NCBI GenBank assembly: GCA_964036045.1
Contig: OZ038385.1
Coordinates: 3,844,001-3,908,000, forward strand
DNA from: Eutreptiella sp. 'Long Island Sound 2002'
Lineage: Eukaryota > Euglenozoa > Euglenophyceae > Eutreptiales > Eutreptiaceae
Reading direction: 5' to 3'
Length of the DNA stretch: 64,000 bases
In this document: positions 1-9,473 of the stretch, piece after piece
Numbering within the stretch: position 1 is the first letter of the stretch
How the letters are laid out: the number at the start of each line of letters is the position of its first letter
Program-made: the position numbers and the translations under genes
The notes under the pieces: generated by a model
Told to the model about the DNA's origin: nothing
The model's input: only the letters and a program-made list of their open reading frames with translations
Database searches by the model: none

Positions 1-66
1 CGCCTGTACATTGCAAGAAGAGGGGGGTCGTGGGGTTTGTTGTTAGCATGGCAGACCAAGAGCACT

Positions 67-672
67 TCACACCTCCGAAAAATCCGGCCTGATGTTGATT
101 GTCCGTACGCCTGGGGGCTGCAGCTCGGCTCGGCTGAAATCATAGTGCCCCTTCCCCGAAATGACTTCCTTCTCGCGTGTCCAAGTGCGGCCCATTGCAG
201 CCAGCATGGCCGTCACCACACGCAGCTGGTACGGCACTTCACTGCACAGGCTCCATGTTCTGCCACTCTCAGTGACCAAAAGACAATGAGGATCGAAGGG
301 CAACAAGTCTCTGAGGAAATGGGATGCCTCCGGCCGGGCCTGGTCGACATCCGCATCCCCGCAGTCCGCGCTCGGCTGGAACATGTCCGCGGTCCCTTCG
401 ATTTGGTAGAAAGTGGCAAATTTCTCAGGGCCACCCATTGTGTAACAGAACACAAAGCCGCCGTGCATGCACTCATCATCGTTGCCGAACGCAGACGGGG
501 GGATCCAAGCCAAGTAGCGACTCGTGGATTGCTTCGGGAAGAACTGGTCCCAGGCGCTGTCAGGCGGTACTTGGAAGAACTGATCCTGCTCTTGGAGAAC
601 GTTCGCTGCCCACTTCAACCATTTGAGGTTTTTGCCGTGCTTGAACCTACGGGCACGGTACAACGCTTGCAT
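67..672 (-). CDS. Hypothetical protein, member of a local paralogous module family
   Basis: This reading frame of 201 codons starts at an ATG at 672 and ends in TGA at 67-69. I do not recognise it in any named family. It contains the stretch AWIPPSAF, then a gap, then GGFVFCYT. This lines up with AWVLPKEF followed by GAFVFEYA in the gene at 7374-8476, so the two share a module. The product has no signal peptide or membrane segment. Just before the stop the sequence reads GAG followed by GTGTGAAG, which could be a 5' splice site. If so, the coding region runs off the left edge of the window and the apparent stop is intronic. It is the leftmost of three minus-strand loci with related modules in the first 8.5 kb. 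The coding call is fairly safe; the function is unknown. Confidence 0.6.
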   Translation of the reverse strand: MQALYRARRFKHGKNLKWLKWAANVLQEQDQFFQVPPDSAWDQFFPKQSTSRYLAWIPPSAFGNDDECMHGGFVFCYTMGGPEKFATFYQIEGTADMFQPSADCGDADVDQARPEASHFLRDLLPFDPHCLLVTESGRTWSLCSEVPYQLRVVTAMLAAMGRTWTREKEVISGKGHYDFSRAELQPPGVRTINIRPDFSEV

Positions 673-1764
673 GGCAGTGGGGTTACATGATAAAGGAGGG
701 GGCTACAAACAGGTTGAGTATCCTCCCACATGCACGGGATAGTCCGCCAGCCCCCTAGTAGAGGGGGCTATGGAGTGGTCAGCGCCCTTTCAGCCTATAA
801 GCTGACGTATGAGGGATATGAGGCACCATCGAGGTGTGCAGCAAGGGCACGAAGGGCACCAAGGGTCCCCCATGACTACCACCAGCACCTGGATGTAGTG
901 TGGGATGATGACCAACCACATCCGGTAACCAGGGAACAGTCGGAGATAGTCACTACAAACGGGGCAAGTGCTGGACACTAGGACACAATAAATGGTGGAT
1001 GCAACAAGGTGGAGGATCGCAGCAAGGGAGAGGGGAAGCCATAGGGAACAAGGACCAAAACTTGACGGCAGAAGAGAAGGCCGATAGCTAGTACGCAGCA
1101 GAACCAGAAGGCACAGCGGTGGAGCAAGCACGTAGGGAAACAGTGGGAGAGGAGAGGGGAGAACAGGGAGAGGGGAGCAGGGAACCCCACACAATGGACA
1201 GGTCACCAGCGGACGGAGCGGAGTCCACGAAACAGGAGACAGATACACTGTCAACAGGGACGGCCTCTAACCCGGGACCAAGCTTGAAATAAACACTCAA
1301 CAAAGGCCATTTGACCATACCTTGTTTATTTTGGTGAAACTTTTTTGTTTTTTTCCCTTGTTTTTTGACAAATTGTTAACAAAAATGGCCATTTTGACTG
1401 ATACATGCCTCCTTTTTCCTAATCCTTCCATAGCAGATTCATAGGAAACAAGTTTGTTGCATGTGATTGGTACCATTCAGCTCTGTATAATTCTCTTGTA
1501 CATGTTCAGATATGTCTGTACGTTTTTTAGACATGTTTCCTTGGGTGCGGTTTATTCCTGGTTCATTGCAGAATGTTATTGTTCAATTTGGTACCTGGTA
1601 CAAATCTAATCCCATGCCGTTTCTTGTTGGATGTTGCCAATCGCTGTTTATTTTTGGGACCTTCATTTAACTGAAAATGGTTTTACCTCTATGCGTTGTT
1701 TTTTTTCCCGGTTTTTTGGCTTGCATGCTAATAATTCCTAGTGGTCTTTGTTAATCCCTTCCCG
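673..1764. other. Intergenic; purine-rich then T-rich DNA, no gene seen
   Basis: From about 980 to 1290 the plus strand is strongly A/G-rich, which keeps the opposite strand open and produces proline- and leucine-rich frames without any domain. From 1310 to 1740 the plus strand is T-rich, with several T runs and many stops. I see no gene, tRNA or clear repeat here. Confidence 0.5.
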
Positions 1765-1860
1765 GGATTCGCAATCCACACTTTGTTGTCTGGCCTCTTG
1801 AGTTGGGGTTAGGGACTCTCAATCCACGGTTTGTTGCGTGGCCCCTTGAATCGGTGTTAG
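1765..1860. repeat. Dispersed ~45-50-bp repeat, locus 1
   Basis: Two degenerate units can be seen, each built around CTTGAGTTGGGGTTAGGGAC followed by TCTCAATCCACGGTTTGTTG or a close variant. The same unit occurs twice more at about 4060-4145 with the core TTGAGTTGGGGATACGGAC. The copies are in the same orientation, about 2.2 kb apart. Confidence 0.55.
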
Positions 1861-1985
1861 GGCCCTGCACATGAAACAATAGCACAGCATAAGCAGAGGG
1901 AACATGTTTCGAATCAAATGCTTCTGCGTTTTTCTGTGCGCGGGCTCCACTACCCGATTGCAGTTGCTTCGGTGGCCCAGTGGCT

Positions 1986-2321
1986 TTAGTGGCCCAGTGG
2001 CCACTCACTCCCCTCCCGCTCCCTGACAGCCCTGCTGTCGTGCTCCTGCCAAAGGCAGAAGCGCACAACGTTAGATGGTGGCACCCTCACCGCACAGCGG
2101 GAACAAATGCCATCCGTGGTACATCCCGCATGCACGCGGAAATGACAACCCTTACATTCAATGGTGTGGGAGGACACCTCGTTTCCACATGCACGGCAAG
2201 AAACAGTGAACAGATGGTCCCACAACTTGCATGCAGGCCTCATCAACCACCTGGTGGCACCTAGTGCAGGTGTACTTTGTGCCACGAATGTTTGCAGCAC
2301 AGCAAGCACATCGCACGGCAA
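1986..2321 (-). pseudogene. Cysteine-rich PHD/C1-like zinc-finger exon broken by a frameshift
   Basis: The minus strand has a strong 3' splice site (a T-rich tract ending TTTTCTAG) with the exon beginning at 2321. The first frame encodes a zinc-binding half, CACCAANI followed by CTRCHQVVDEAC. One base off, a second frame encodes CRACGNEV, then IECKGCHFRVHAGC and ICSRC, a Cys4-His-Cys3 arrangement like a PHD or C1 finger. The two halves are contiguous only if one base is gained or lost near 2230. I therefore read this as one zinc-finger exon damaged by an indel, or a sequencing error. The frame ends at 1986. A similar finger occurs inside the TIR element at 45.7-47.1 kb, so a transposon origin is possible. 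No function can be assigned. Confidence 0.45.
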
Positions 2322-3781
2322 CTAGAAAAATGAAGTAAGGGAGCGGGGGTGGCTCCCGGTTGCGATGGCGATGGCGATGGTGATGGGGCAGCCACCGCGG
2401 CTGTGACGGACGGCGGCTCCTCAATAGTGAACGCCCAGCCGTCACGTGTGGCGTTACTCTTGGCGGCCCGGGAGACTTGGCTGTGGTGCAACTTCGTCAG
2501 GGGGCCGCCCACCGGGGGCGGAGAGCGGTGGCAACATTAGGGAAGTGCATCCAATGCACACCCTCGGGCGCTACTGGACCGAGCGGCCGCATCCATACAT
2601 CACCACCCATTCCAAGGATCAGGATAGGAAAAAGTGACTAAAAAGGACCCATGATCACAGGAGACAAACAAATCGCACAGCAACGGGATCCAACACCATC
2701 TCTAATCAACGCATAGAATTAACCAACGGCGGTTGGAGGTGGCTCCCTTAACATAAAAAAAAATCGCTGAGCGTCCTTGTGGGACCCCCTAGTTGGCAGG
2801 TGATGTTAAACACCCAAAATGATGAAAATCGAAGAAATTGCACAGCTATACAACCAAAAACCTTCCCTCAGCAGTGCGGGAATGTGAGAAAACACAAATA
2901 AACATCAATAAACATCGATAAACAATGGTGGCTGCCCAACATCCGGCATTTTTGGAAAATAAACGAATAAACGCATTTATTTTTGATTTGACCAGTGGCA
3001 CGGCCAGTATTTAATTCAAGCTTGCCCGACACCAGAGAAGGAAAGGGGGGAAGGTAACGTGGGGAGGGCCCAAGCACGTGAGTGCGTTGTGCAACAGGCT
3101 AGGAGGGGATAGGGGGTGGTCCACTGTGGCAAGGGACATTGGATCCATCTACAGTGTGCAGGATACACAACAACTCAGGCTTGGAAAGTGCTCGGAGAAA
3201 AAGAGTCCTAGTGTAAGTGCAAGAAGGCACGAGTCCAAAATGGTTGGAAGAGACAGACAAGGAACGACTACGGCGCCAGCACATGAAGGCCACGGCCAAG
3301 TGCAGAACAGGGGTAAAGGAACAACACAAAGACAAGAACACAACCGCCAGGGATGACGACGTTGACACCCATTTCAAGATGGCAGTGACATTGAGGGAGA
3401 AGAACAGCATTTGGGAGAGCGATATGGAGGAGGCCCGCAAAGGAGAAAGGAAAAGACCACCGAAACAAGAGGGGCCTCAGAGGGAAAGGAGCTAGAAAAA
3501 GAAAAGTAGCCAAAGAATTCAGGCACAACAACAAGGGAAACAACGACAGGGTCAGGATCATAGGCACAAGGGTGGAACTAGCGGCCAGCCAGGGCATGCA
3601 GTTGGTAGGAATGAAACAAGGGGACTTGGAGGGGTGTAGCGGAGTAATTGAAGAAGGGGTGGAGGGAAAGGCCTATGTAGTCCTGGTGGGGGGAGTGAGG
3701 AGAGTGGGTGGACAACTGGAAGCTGAGAACAGAGGTCGGGGTGGAGCCGGTGGGAGTCCGGAGGTCGGTATGCATGCCCAG
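2322..3781. other. Intergenic; purine-rich degenerate sequence, no gene seen
   Basis: Positions 2362-2390 hold an imperfect GATGGC repeat. Positions 2640-3070 have no usable frame. From 3080 to 3780 the plus strand is A/G-rich and open in short stretches coding for charged, low-complexity peptides rich in Arg, Lys, Glu and Gln. These resemble the degraded tail of a basic protein, but nothing is recognisable until the J-domain relic begins. Confidence 0.45.
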
Positions 3782-3914
3782 TTAGGCATCAAACCCACGG
3801 CAACGAAGGAGGGCGTCAAGGGTGTCAAGGCGGCGTACGAGAAGATGGTCTTCGGACTCCACCCAGACAAAAACAAGAACAACTAGGAGAAGGCAACAGA
3901 GTTGTTCAAGTGAT
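3782..3914 (+). pseudogene. J-domain (DnaJ-like) relic
   Basis: The plus-strand translation reads LGIKPTATKEGVKG, then KAAYEKMVFGLHPDKN. This matches helices I-II of a J domain with the diagnostic His-Pro-Asp loop. A TAG stop interrupts it just after HPDKNKNN, and the frame then continues EKATELFK before a second stop. That is where helix III of a J domain would start. The stops, and the lack of any flanking conserved protein, make this a dead fragment, perhaps dispersed by retrotransposition. J domains stimulate Hsp70 ATPase; no such activity is expected here. Confidence 0.55.
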
Positions 3915-4059
3915 TGAACACGACATGTGCGAACTAGAAGGGTACCGCGGCACAGGCAGGGCAAGGAGGGAACAACCGTGCTATTGAGGAAACCGGGCCA
4001 ATTTGTTACCCCCCCGGTGCTATTGAGGATAACCGGTTCACAGTTCTCTCCTCCACGTT

Positions 4060-4145
4060 GGAGGCCCCTCGAGTTGGGGATACGGACTCCCACACTTTGG
4101 TGTGGCCCCTTGAGTTGGGGATACGGACTCCCACGCTTCGATGAT
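4060..4145. repeat. Dispersed ~45-50-bp repeat, locus 2
   Basis: Two near-perfect tandem units share TTGGGGATACGGACTCCCAC and the junction TGTGGCCCCTTGAG. They correspond to the diverged units at 1765-1860. No coding role is evident, although the minus strand is open and gives a repeated peptide around RIPNSRG. Confidence 0.6.
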
Positions 4146-4523
4146 GAGGCGCAATGGGATGGGAAGAGATGATGGGATGGGATGAGGCGCAATTGCTCAC
4201 ATGGTGTAAACTTTTTTTGGGGCTTTGTATCTAATCAACCACCCTACTCAGCGCTGACTGACACACCACAGGACTAAGAGACCAACCAAAGGGGAGGGAC
4301 CTGAGCGAACCAATGACCACCCGACTGCACACAAAATATGTCAAAATTGTTGAAAGCAAAATAAGACTCATAAGACCATAATCAGTTTGACAGACCCATC
4401 TACATCGCTGGCCTGCAACACCGGTGTAGTGCCTGTACCGAGGGGTCCTCCCATGCCTCTACACCACGAGGCACAGCCTCTGATGACCCCAATTTCTCAA
4501 TGAGCATGAGCAAATCAACCAGA
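4146..4523. other. Intergenic, no feature seen
   Basis: This interval lies just downstream of the minus-strand gene ending at 4524 and probably includes its 3' untranslated region. I see no credible frame, RNA gene or repeat. Confidence 0.4.
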
Positions 4524-5437
4524 TCAATGGAACGGAGACACATTTGGCTGGTTTACAATCCATAGCATTGTCAACAAAAAAACAGCAACACTGCAAGTCA
4601 CACTTGTCTTTTTCAGCGCTCTCGGGTGTGTGCAGTGTGGTCTGCTTACCCCCCGAGCTTTGCAACCGCTGCACAAAAACGAATTTCGGACAGCGTGGCC
4701 ACACGCTGTTTTGTTGCCTGTGGCACTCAGATCTTGAACAAAGATCCCAAACCCCAACACAGCGCTCACCAGTGTCAGCACCACAGCAAGAGGGGATGGG
4801 CAATATGCGTTGTACCAGGGCGTCAGCCAATAGGGCGTGGGAGAGGAAGCAGTAGCACCTGAGCACAATGCCCCTGCCCTGTTCTGGCGCAGAAGACGCA
4901 TTGTTCAGCACCACTAGGGCCGTACTGCAGCTTTGGCAGGCAGAACTCCCCTCATATTCTTTGAAGTACATCCAAGCCCCATTTTGCAGGAGGCTGGACG
5001 CCCCCGAAGCGGTCTCTCCAAACTTGTGGGGATACGCAAACACGAAGCAGTTTGCAGACAGCGGGATGTGCGGGCGCAGCTCCTCTAAGTGCAAATTGAG
5101 CTTCGACCATGCGGAGAGGCTGCCCTCTACTGGAACCGACTGGCTCTTTGGATGCGGCTCCAGCACATATTTGGGGAACTGCAGGTCGATGTTCATGTCA
5201 ACGAATTGGACGCGCAGCTCCACAGGCACCAGAGCCGGTGGCCCCTCCTCTGCAATGCATATCCACGACTTGATGAACGAGCGCGAGGAGGGGCTGGGCT
5301 CCAGCTCCTCCCCGTACTCCGCTTTTTCCTGCGCCTTTACCCAATGATCCCGGGCCCAGTCCCGGGGCTTCATTCGGAAGAACGTCGAAGAGAATTGCGG
5401 AACGGTTGTGTCCCCCACCGGGTCGTAATTCGCGTGT
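4524..5437 (-). CDS. Hypothetical module-family protein, two C-terminal exons
   Basis: Two exons fit together in frame. The first is 5437-4859: its acceptor CCCTCAG lies just above 5437, and its donor is CTCAG followed by GTGCTA. The second is 4668-4524: its acceptor is TTTTTGTGCAG and it ends in TGA. Reading phases agree across the 190-bp intron. The first exon encodes FPKYVLEPHPK and then HIPLSANCFVFAYPHKF and GAWMYFKEYE. These match FPPYALQEPHP, HIPLNAHWFVWAHP and GGFVYFDEF in the gene at 7374-8476, so the two are paralogues or parts of one gene. The last exon ends in a hydrophobic stretch (VAVFLLTMLWIV) that could be a tail anchor. The 5' end is missing: an upstream exon must supply two bases of the first codon. 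I know no family with this motif set and assign no function. Confidence 0.6.
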
Positions 5438-7019
5438 CTGAGGGTTGTGGGCGGATGGAAAGTGGAGGGTGTAAGACATTGGTGGGGTGGCGAGGTTTGC
5501 AAGGTTGCAGGGGGCTGTTGAGGATGGCAGAGGGTTGCAGGGCTCAATAGAGCACAGGGGCAGTACCCAGCTCCCCAAGATCCGACCCGCGCAGAAGACG
5601 CGGTGTTGTGCAAGGGAACCAGATCCAGGCTCCCTTGGGCGTTCCGGGGCTGTAGGGTGCAGTGTGCAGCGCAGGTTGGTGAGCTGGCGAGATTTCAATG
5701 GGTGCCACACTGGAATCTCCGTGTTTTGCTGCAGGCGTTTGCTCTCCGGCGCCCTCCAGGACTCTTCACACCAAGCACCTTGGATCCTCTAACAACCTTT
5801 TGCGAACCCCTGTGTGACATTCCGTCTGGTTGTTGTTCCTTTATGGGGCCCCGGACAGTCACCCGTTCTTCCCTTCGCATATTGCGTCGGGTTGCTGCTT
5901 TCTGTCAGCCGCTGCGGCCGGTGCTCTTGCTGATGTCGTTTCCGCGTTCGTGGAGCCCAGTATTTGGTGTGTTGGGGCTGCGCTGAATGCGGCATGGTGT
6001 GCCGTTTGCGCGTCAGTGGCGCCCAATAGTTGGCTTATTGAGGATGTGCTGGTTGTTGCCGGGGTTGTTTGACTGTTTTTGCTGTCCACGTGCCTCTGTC
6101 CACAGGCCGTCCATAGCCTGCCTCGCTGTGGTTCTGTGTGCGTGAGGCCCAGGTGCCCTGTTCCTCCACGCGTTGTCCCGGCCGTCCACCATATGTCCTT
6201 TTCCCCCTCACAGCTGGTCTGCCCCTGATGGGCTCCCGCTCCTGTTGCGCAAACAGCCCATCTGGGCTGCGGGAAACACCCCCCACCTGATGCCGGTTGA
6301 GCAGGGGTTGCCCTGGCACCCGGTAGCGACGGGGCTAGCTGGCCAGGCCATCCCCTTTGTTGTCGCTGCCTCCCATGTGCATGCTCTCCCATCCCCTCCA
6401 TTCTGGTTCCCTGTTCCGGGTGTTCTGGTTGCCTCTCCTGCCTTGCTGTGCCCATCCTCCTTGTCTGCTGTGCTCGCCCTTGTCCCTCCTGGTGTGGCTC
6501 CCGCGCTCTGTTGTGTCTGTGTTGCTCCTCCCCCTGTCTGTTGGCGCTCCTCCTTTTGGGCACCCACTCCTGCCCCACCCGCCTGCCCCCCCGTACGAGG
6601 ATTTCACATCTCCGTATGACGTTGACTGTCCCGTGCGCGGTTGGCTGGTCACGGCCCTGTTGCCACCCCTGTGGCGGGCACCTCCTGGTGCGCGGGGCGC
6701 AGCCCCCGCCCTTGTGGAGTACGTGGGCACCTTGTGTAGGGAGGGGGGGAGGTGTTTGCTGATGGCTCGCTCGGGGTGCGCCGCAGTTGGTGGTTGCTGC
6801 AGTGCTCGCACCTCATGGTTCCCTTGTGTATTGTTGTGTGTCCTGTTGGGGCTCGTCTCACTGCCGTGTGTGGGGCGGCTCTGTGCCCAGTTGCTTTGCT
6901 GCTTGCGTTCCTCCTGATTTTGGGCTCTTTCTTCTTCTGCCGGCACGCTCACCGCTGCTGATATGCGCCCCTCCCCTCTCCATGTACAACCCTGCGCACC
7001 CCTTCACGACCCCTTGACA
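5438..7019. other. GC-rich intergenic or intronic DNA, no gene assigned
   Basis: Both strands stay open for 150-240 codons between 5860 and 6950 because the sequence is C/T-rich on the plus strand. The predicted peptides are low-complexity (Pro/Leu/Cys on plus, Gly/Arg/Gln/Thr on minus) and lack any domain. It separates two module-family loci. It could be one large intron if they form a single gene: a possible donor at 7492 and the acceptor above 5437 are phase-compatible. Confidence 0.4.
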
Positions 7020-7290
7020 GTACCCAAAAAGTCTTCTGCAACCAACTACAATCCTCTACAATCTCGCTCCAGCACCCCGTCACCCTCAACAGCCATCACC
7101 TCCTGCAATCCTTCGCAACCCCTCTGTAAACCCATGCCTCTGCAACCCCTTGCATCCCATTTACAAGCCTGCAAAAGGTGCAAAAGCAGCCCCACACCAG
7201 CCTCTACAACTCCCTGGACACGCTGCAATCGCTCTGCAATCGCTCGCCTCTACTACCCTGGGCACCTGCACAATTAAAAACAAATCAAAC
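7020..7290. repeat. Degenerate CTGCAATC/TACAAC-type short repeat tract
   Basis: The plus strand repeats variants of CTCTGCAATC, CTACAAC and CCTGCAATCC at irregular spacing over about 250 bases. It has a strong C/T/A bias and few guanines. A shorter tract of the same style, seen from the minus strand, flanks the acceptor near 5440-5560. It looks like a diverged microsatellite rather than coding DNA. Confidence 0.45.
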
Positions 7291-7373
7291 GCTGGCTTCC
7301 GCTACACCATTGCCAACAATTATCCGGCAGCCGACTGGCCTAGACTTTACCGACGAGCCTCAGCAGGTGCTTT

Positions 7374-8476
7374 TCAGGTACTCCGGCGAATGTTCTGTCG
7401 TCCACAACAGCCCTCAGGGACAGAAGAGGGCGACAACCAGCGTCGGTAAGGGCGGTACCAAACCACAATTTGAGACAAGGGCTTTGTGGACCTGACTCTG
7501 AGGGTAATCGCCTTGTCAAACTTGGCCTCTTTGTACACGTTCGCGAATGTCGACATGTCCGTGATGATGTTCCCGTCCCACTTGAGAATCATGTCGCCCT
7601 GCTCGACCCCACACAACTTCAAGGGGCTGTCGAGGGATATATCAGCCACATGCATCTGCTGGTCCATGAACTCCAGCTGCACGCCCAGGTCACTCGTGGC
7701 TCGCTCGACTGCCGTCACCTGCTCTCCCACATCATCCGCGGTTGGCAGCTGCAGCCGCAAATAGCGGCTCAGGGAGGAGTCTGCATACTCAAAGACGAAA
7801 GCGCCCAAGGGGCAATCCAAGCTGTCGAACTCCTTGGGTAATACCCATGCAAATCGTGTCACTCCGTATTCCTTCAGATCAGAGTCCACGGGACATAGCC
7901 TGTTCTTGCTGTGGAGGACCTGGAGAGCTTCCCGGTGGGTGGCGGTCAGCGCGAAGGGACCCTGGAACGTGAGCGTGTTCCCCGGACGGATCCCGTTGAT
8001 CTTGATGACGTTGCCGAACTCGTCAAAGTAGACGAAGCCCCCGTACGTCAAAAAGCTGATGTGGTCGTTCTGCGCTTGTCGCCTGCGTAGTTGGTGGTTC
8101 CGGCCATCATCGCTCATGATGGGGTGGGCCCAGACAAACCAATGGGCATTCAGTGGTATGTGCATGTACATTCGTTGGTGCCAGGGGCACCGAATCGGAC
8201 TGAACGGGCTGATCCTGGCCTCCTTTTCCAATTCCGAGACGCACAGGTTCAACATCAGGGCCATGTGGTTGGGGTTCTTGAGTTTCCAATGTGTGCTTCT
8301 CAGGTTGTCGCCATCCTCCACTAAGCGGTCCAGCCTCAAGAACTCCAAATCGGCACAGACGTTGGGGCACAACTCAAAGAGTGCCACAGGCTCCGGGTGA
8401 GGTTCTTGCAGCGCGTATGGAGGGAAACATCTGTCAAACCCATCTCCAAAAAAGAAGGACCCGATTCTTGACGGCC
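7374..8476 (-). CDS. Hypothetical module-family protein with PDZ-like domain
   Basis: The minus strand has a clear acceptor (CTCCATTCCTCAG) just above 8476. The exon then runs 366 codons to TGA at 7374. Near its start it reads FPPYALQEPHP. It then carries HIPLNAHWFVWAHP and GGFVYFDEF, and a second related unit with AWVLPKEF and GAFVFEYA. The first set matches the gene at 4524-5437 and the second matches the frame at 67-672. Roughly residues 262-330 look like a PDZ domain: VADISLDSPLKLCGVEQGD, then ILKWDGNII and AITLRVRS, the usual strand pattern around a Gly-Asp turn. PDZ domains bind C-terminal peptides. The 5' exons were not found. The true 3' end may instead be a donor near 7492, joining this exon to the gene at 4524-5437 in one transcript. 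The coding call is good; the function is unknown. Confidence 0.65.
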
Positions 8477-8965
8477 CTGAGGAATGGAGAAGGGAGGGTG
8501 GTTAGCGATTGAACCGGAAGATGGATCAGATTGACCCCCAGTCCCGTTTAGGCCCCGAGCCATGAAAAGCGTCACTTGTGTCGGCTTCCATGTGAGGCAT
8601 GCCTACCTAGGCCCCACTGCAGGGCACTATTGGGCCAAACACCTAAAATACGTTACCACATAGACCCCACTGCAAGATCCTTGTGGAATGACCACTTGCC
8701 CACCTGAAGCTGACTGTGGCTCATTTGAAGGGACCAAATCACTGTTTGCATTGAACTGGGGGAGCGCTTCCGTTGCATTGCAGGTTGTCAAGGAAGCGCA
8801 AACAAGGGGACAAAAAAAAAGTACCGTGCATGTTGATCTGTTGGCACCATCGCTCTCTGCAAAAGACAGACTACGACCTCAGCTCCAGGTAAGGAATTCG
8901 CCACCTTTCCCGTTCTTCCATGGGCACAGCAACGGATCCACCAGAAAGGTGGAATCTAAGGGAGG
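8477..8965. other. Upstream or intronic DNA of the PDZ-module gene
   Basis: The missing 5' exons of the minus-strand gene should lie here or further right. I could not pick one out: several ATG codons occur on the minus strand, but none sits in a long frame with a convincing donor. Confidence 0.35.
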
Positions 8966-9121
8966 GGAGCAAAGCGGCTTCATAACTCCTGTTGCATCGG
9001 GGTCTCCAAAACGGAGAAGAGCAAAATGGCTACATAGCTCCGCTGTATCAGGGTCTCCAAAGCGGAGCACAAAAAAGTGGCGACATTAACCCTGCCATAT
9101 CGGGGGCTGCAAAGCGGAGAG
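8966..9121. repeat. Tandem ~51-bp repeat, three units, locus 1
   Basis: Three units with a period of 51-52 bp are marked by GTCTCCAAAACGGAG at 9002, GTCTCCAAAGCGGAG at 9053 and GGCTGCAAAGCGGAG at about 9105. The AAAATGGCTAC part of the unit recurs in a related two-unit array at 34929-35036. Confidence 0.6.
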
Positions 9122-9473
9122 CAACTGCACAGGCACTTCTCCAAACACAAAGTGCAACACATGTAAAGAGAAGAGGCTTAGAGGGGATAATACACTGCAT
9201 AAATATGAAAAAAATGGTGCAACGGGAACAGTTGATGTAAAAAACTGCCTGTGTGTATGGCACTCCTGGTATTTCCCTGTTGTGCGATAACCCCAAAATT
9301 CCACGCTACAAGCGCCGCCTCGGGCATTCTTCAGTACTAAGGGCAAGGGCTCAGACGTTGAACCTTCCAGAATGTGACCAACCATGATAATGACACAAAT
9401 CGTAAAGCCTGTTTTGCATTCCTTTGTGTGGGTTTTTAACAGACTTGGCCAGGTTGGGGGGTGCCATAAGGGC
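9122..9473. other. Short intergenic region, no feature seen
   Basis: This interval lies downstream of the stop codon of the TIR-domain gene. It should contain that gene's 3' untranslated region; nothing else is visible. Confidence 0.4.

Noticed and set aside
5859-6952. Long open frames on both strands (up to 239 codons)
   Set aside because: Both are low-complexity products of C/T-rich DNA, overlap each other and have no domain or splice support.
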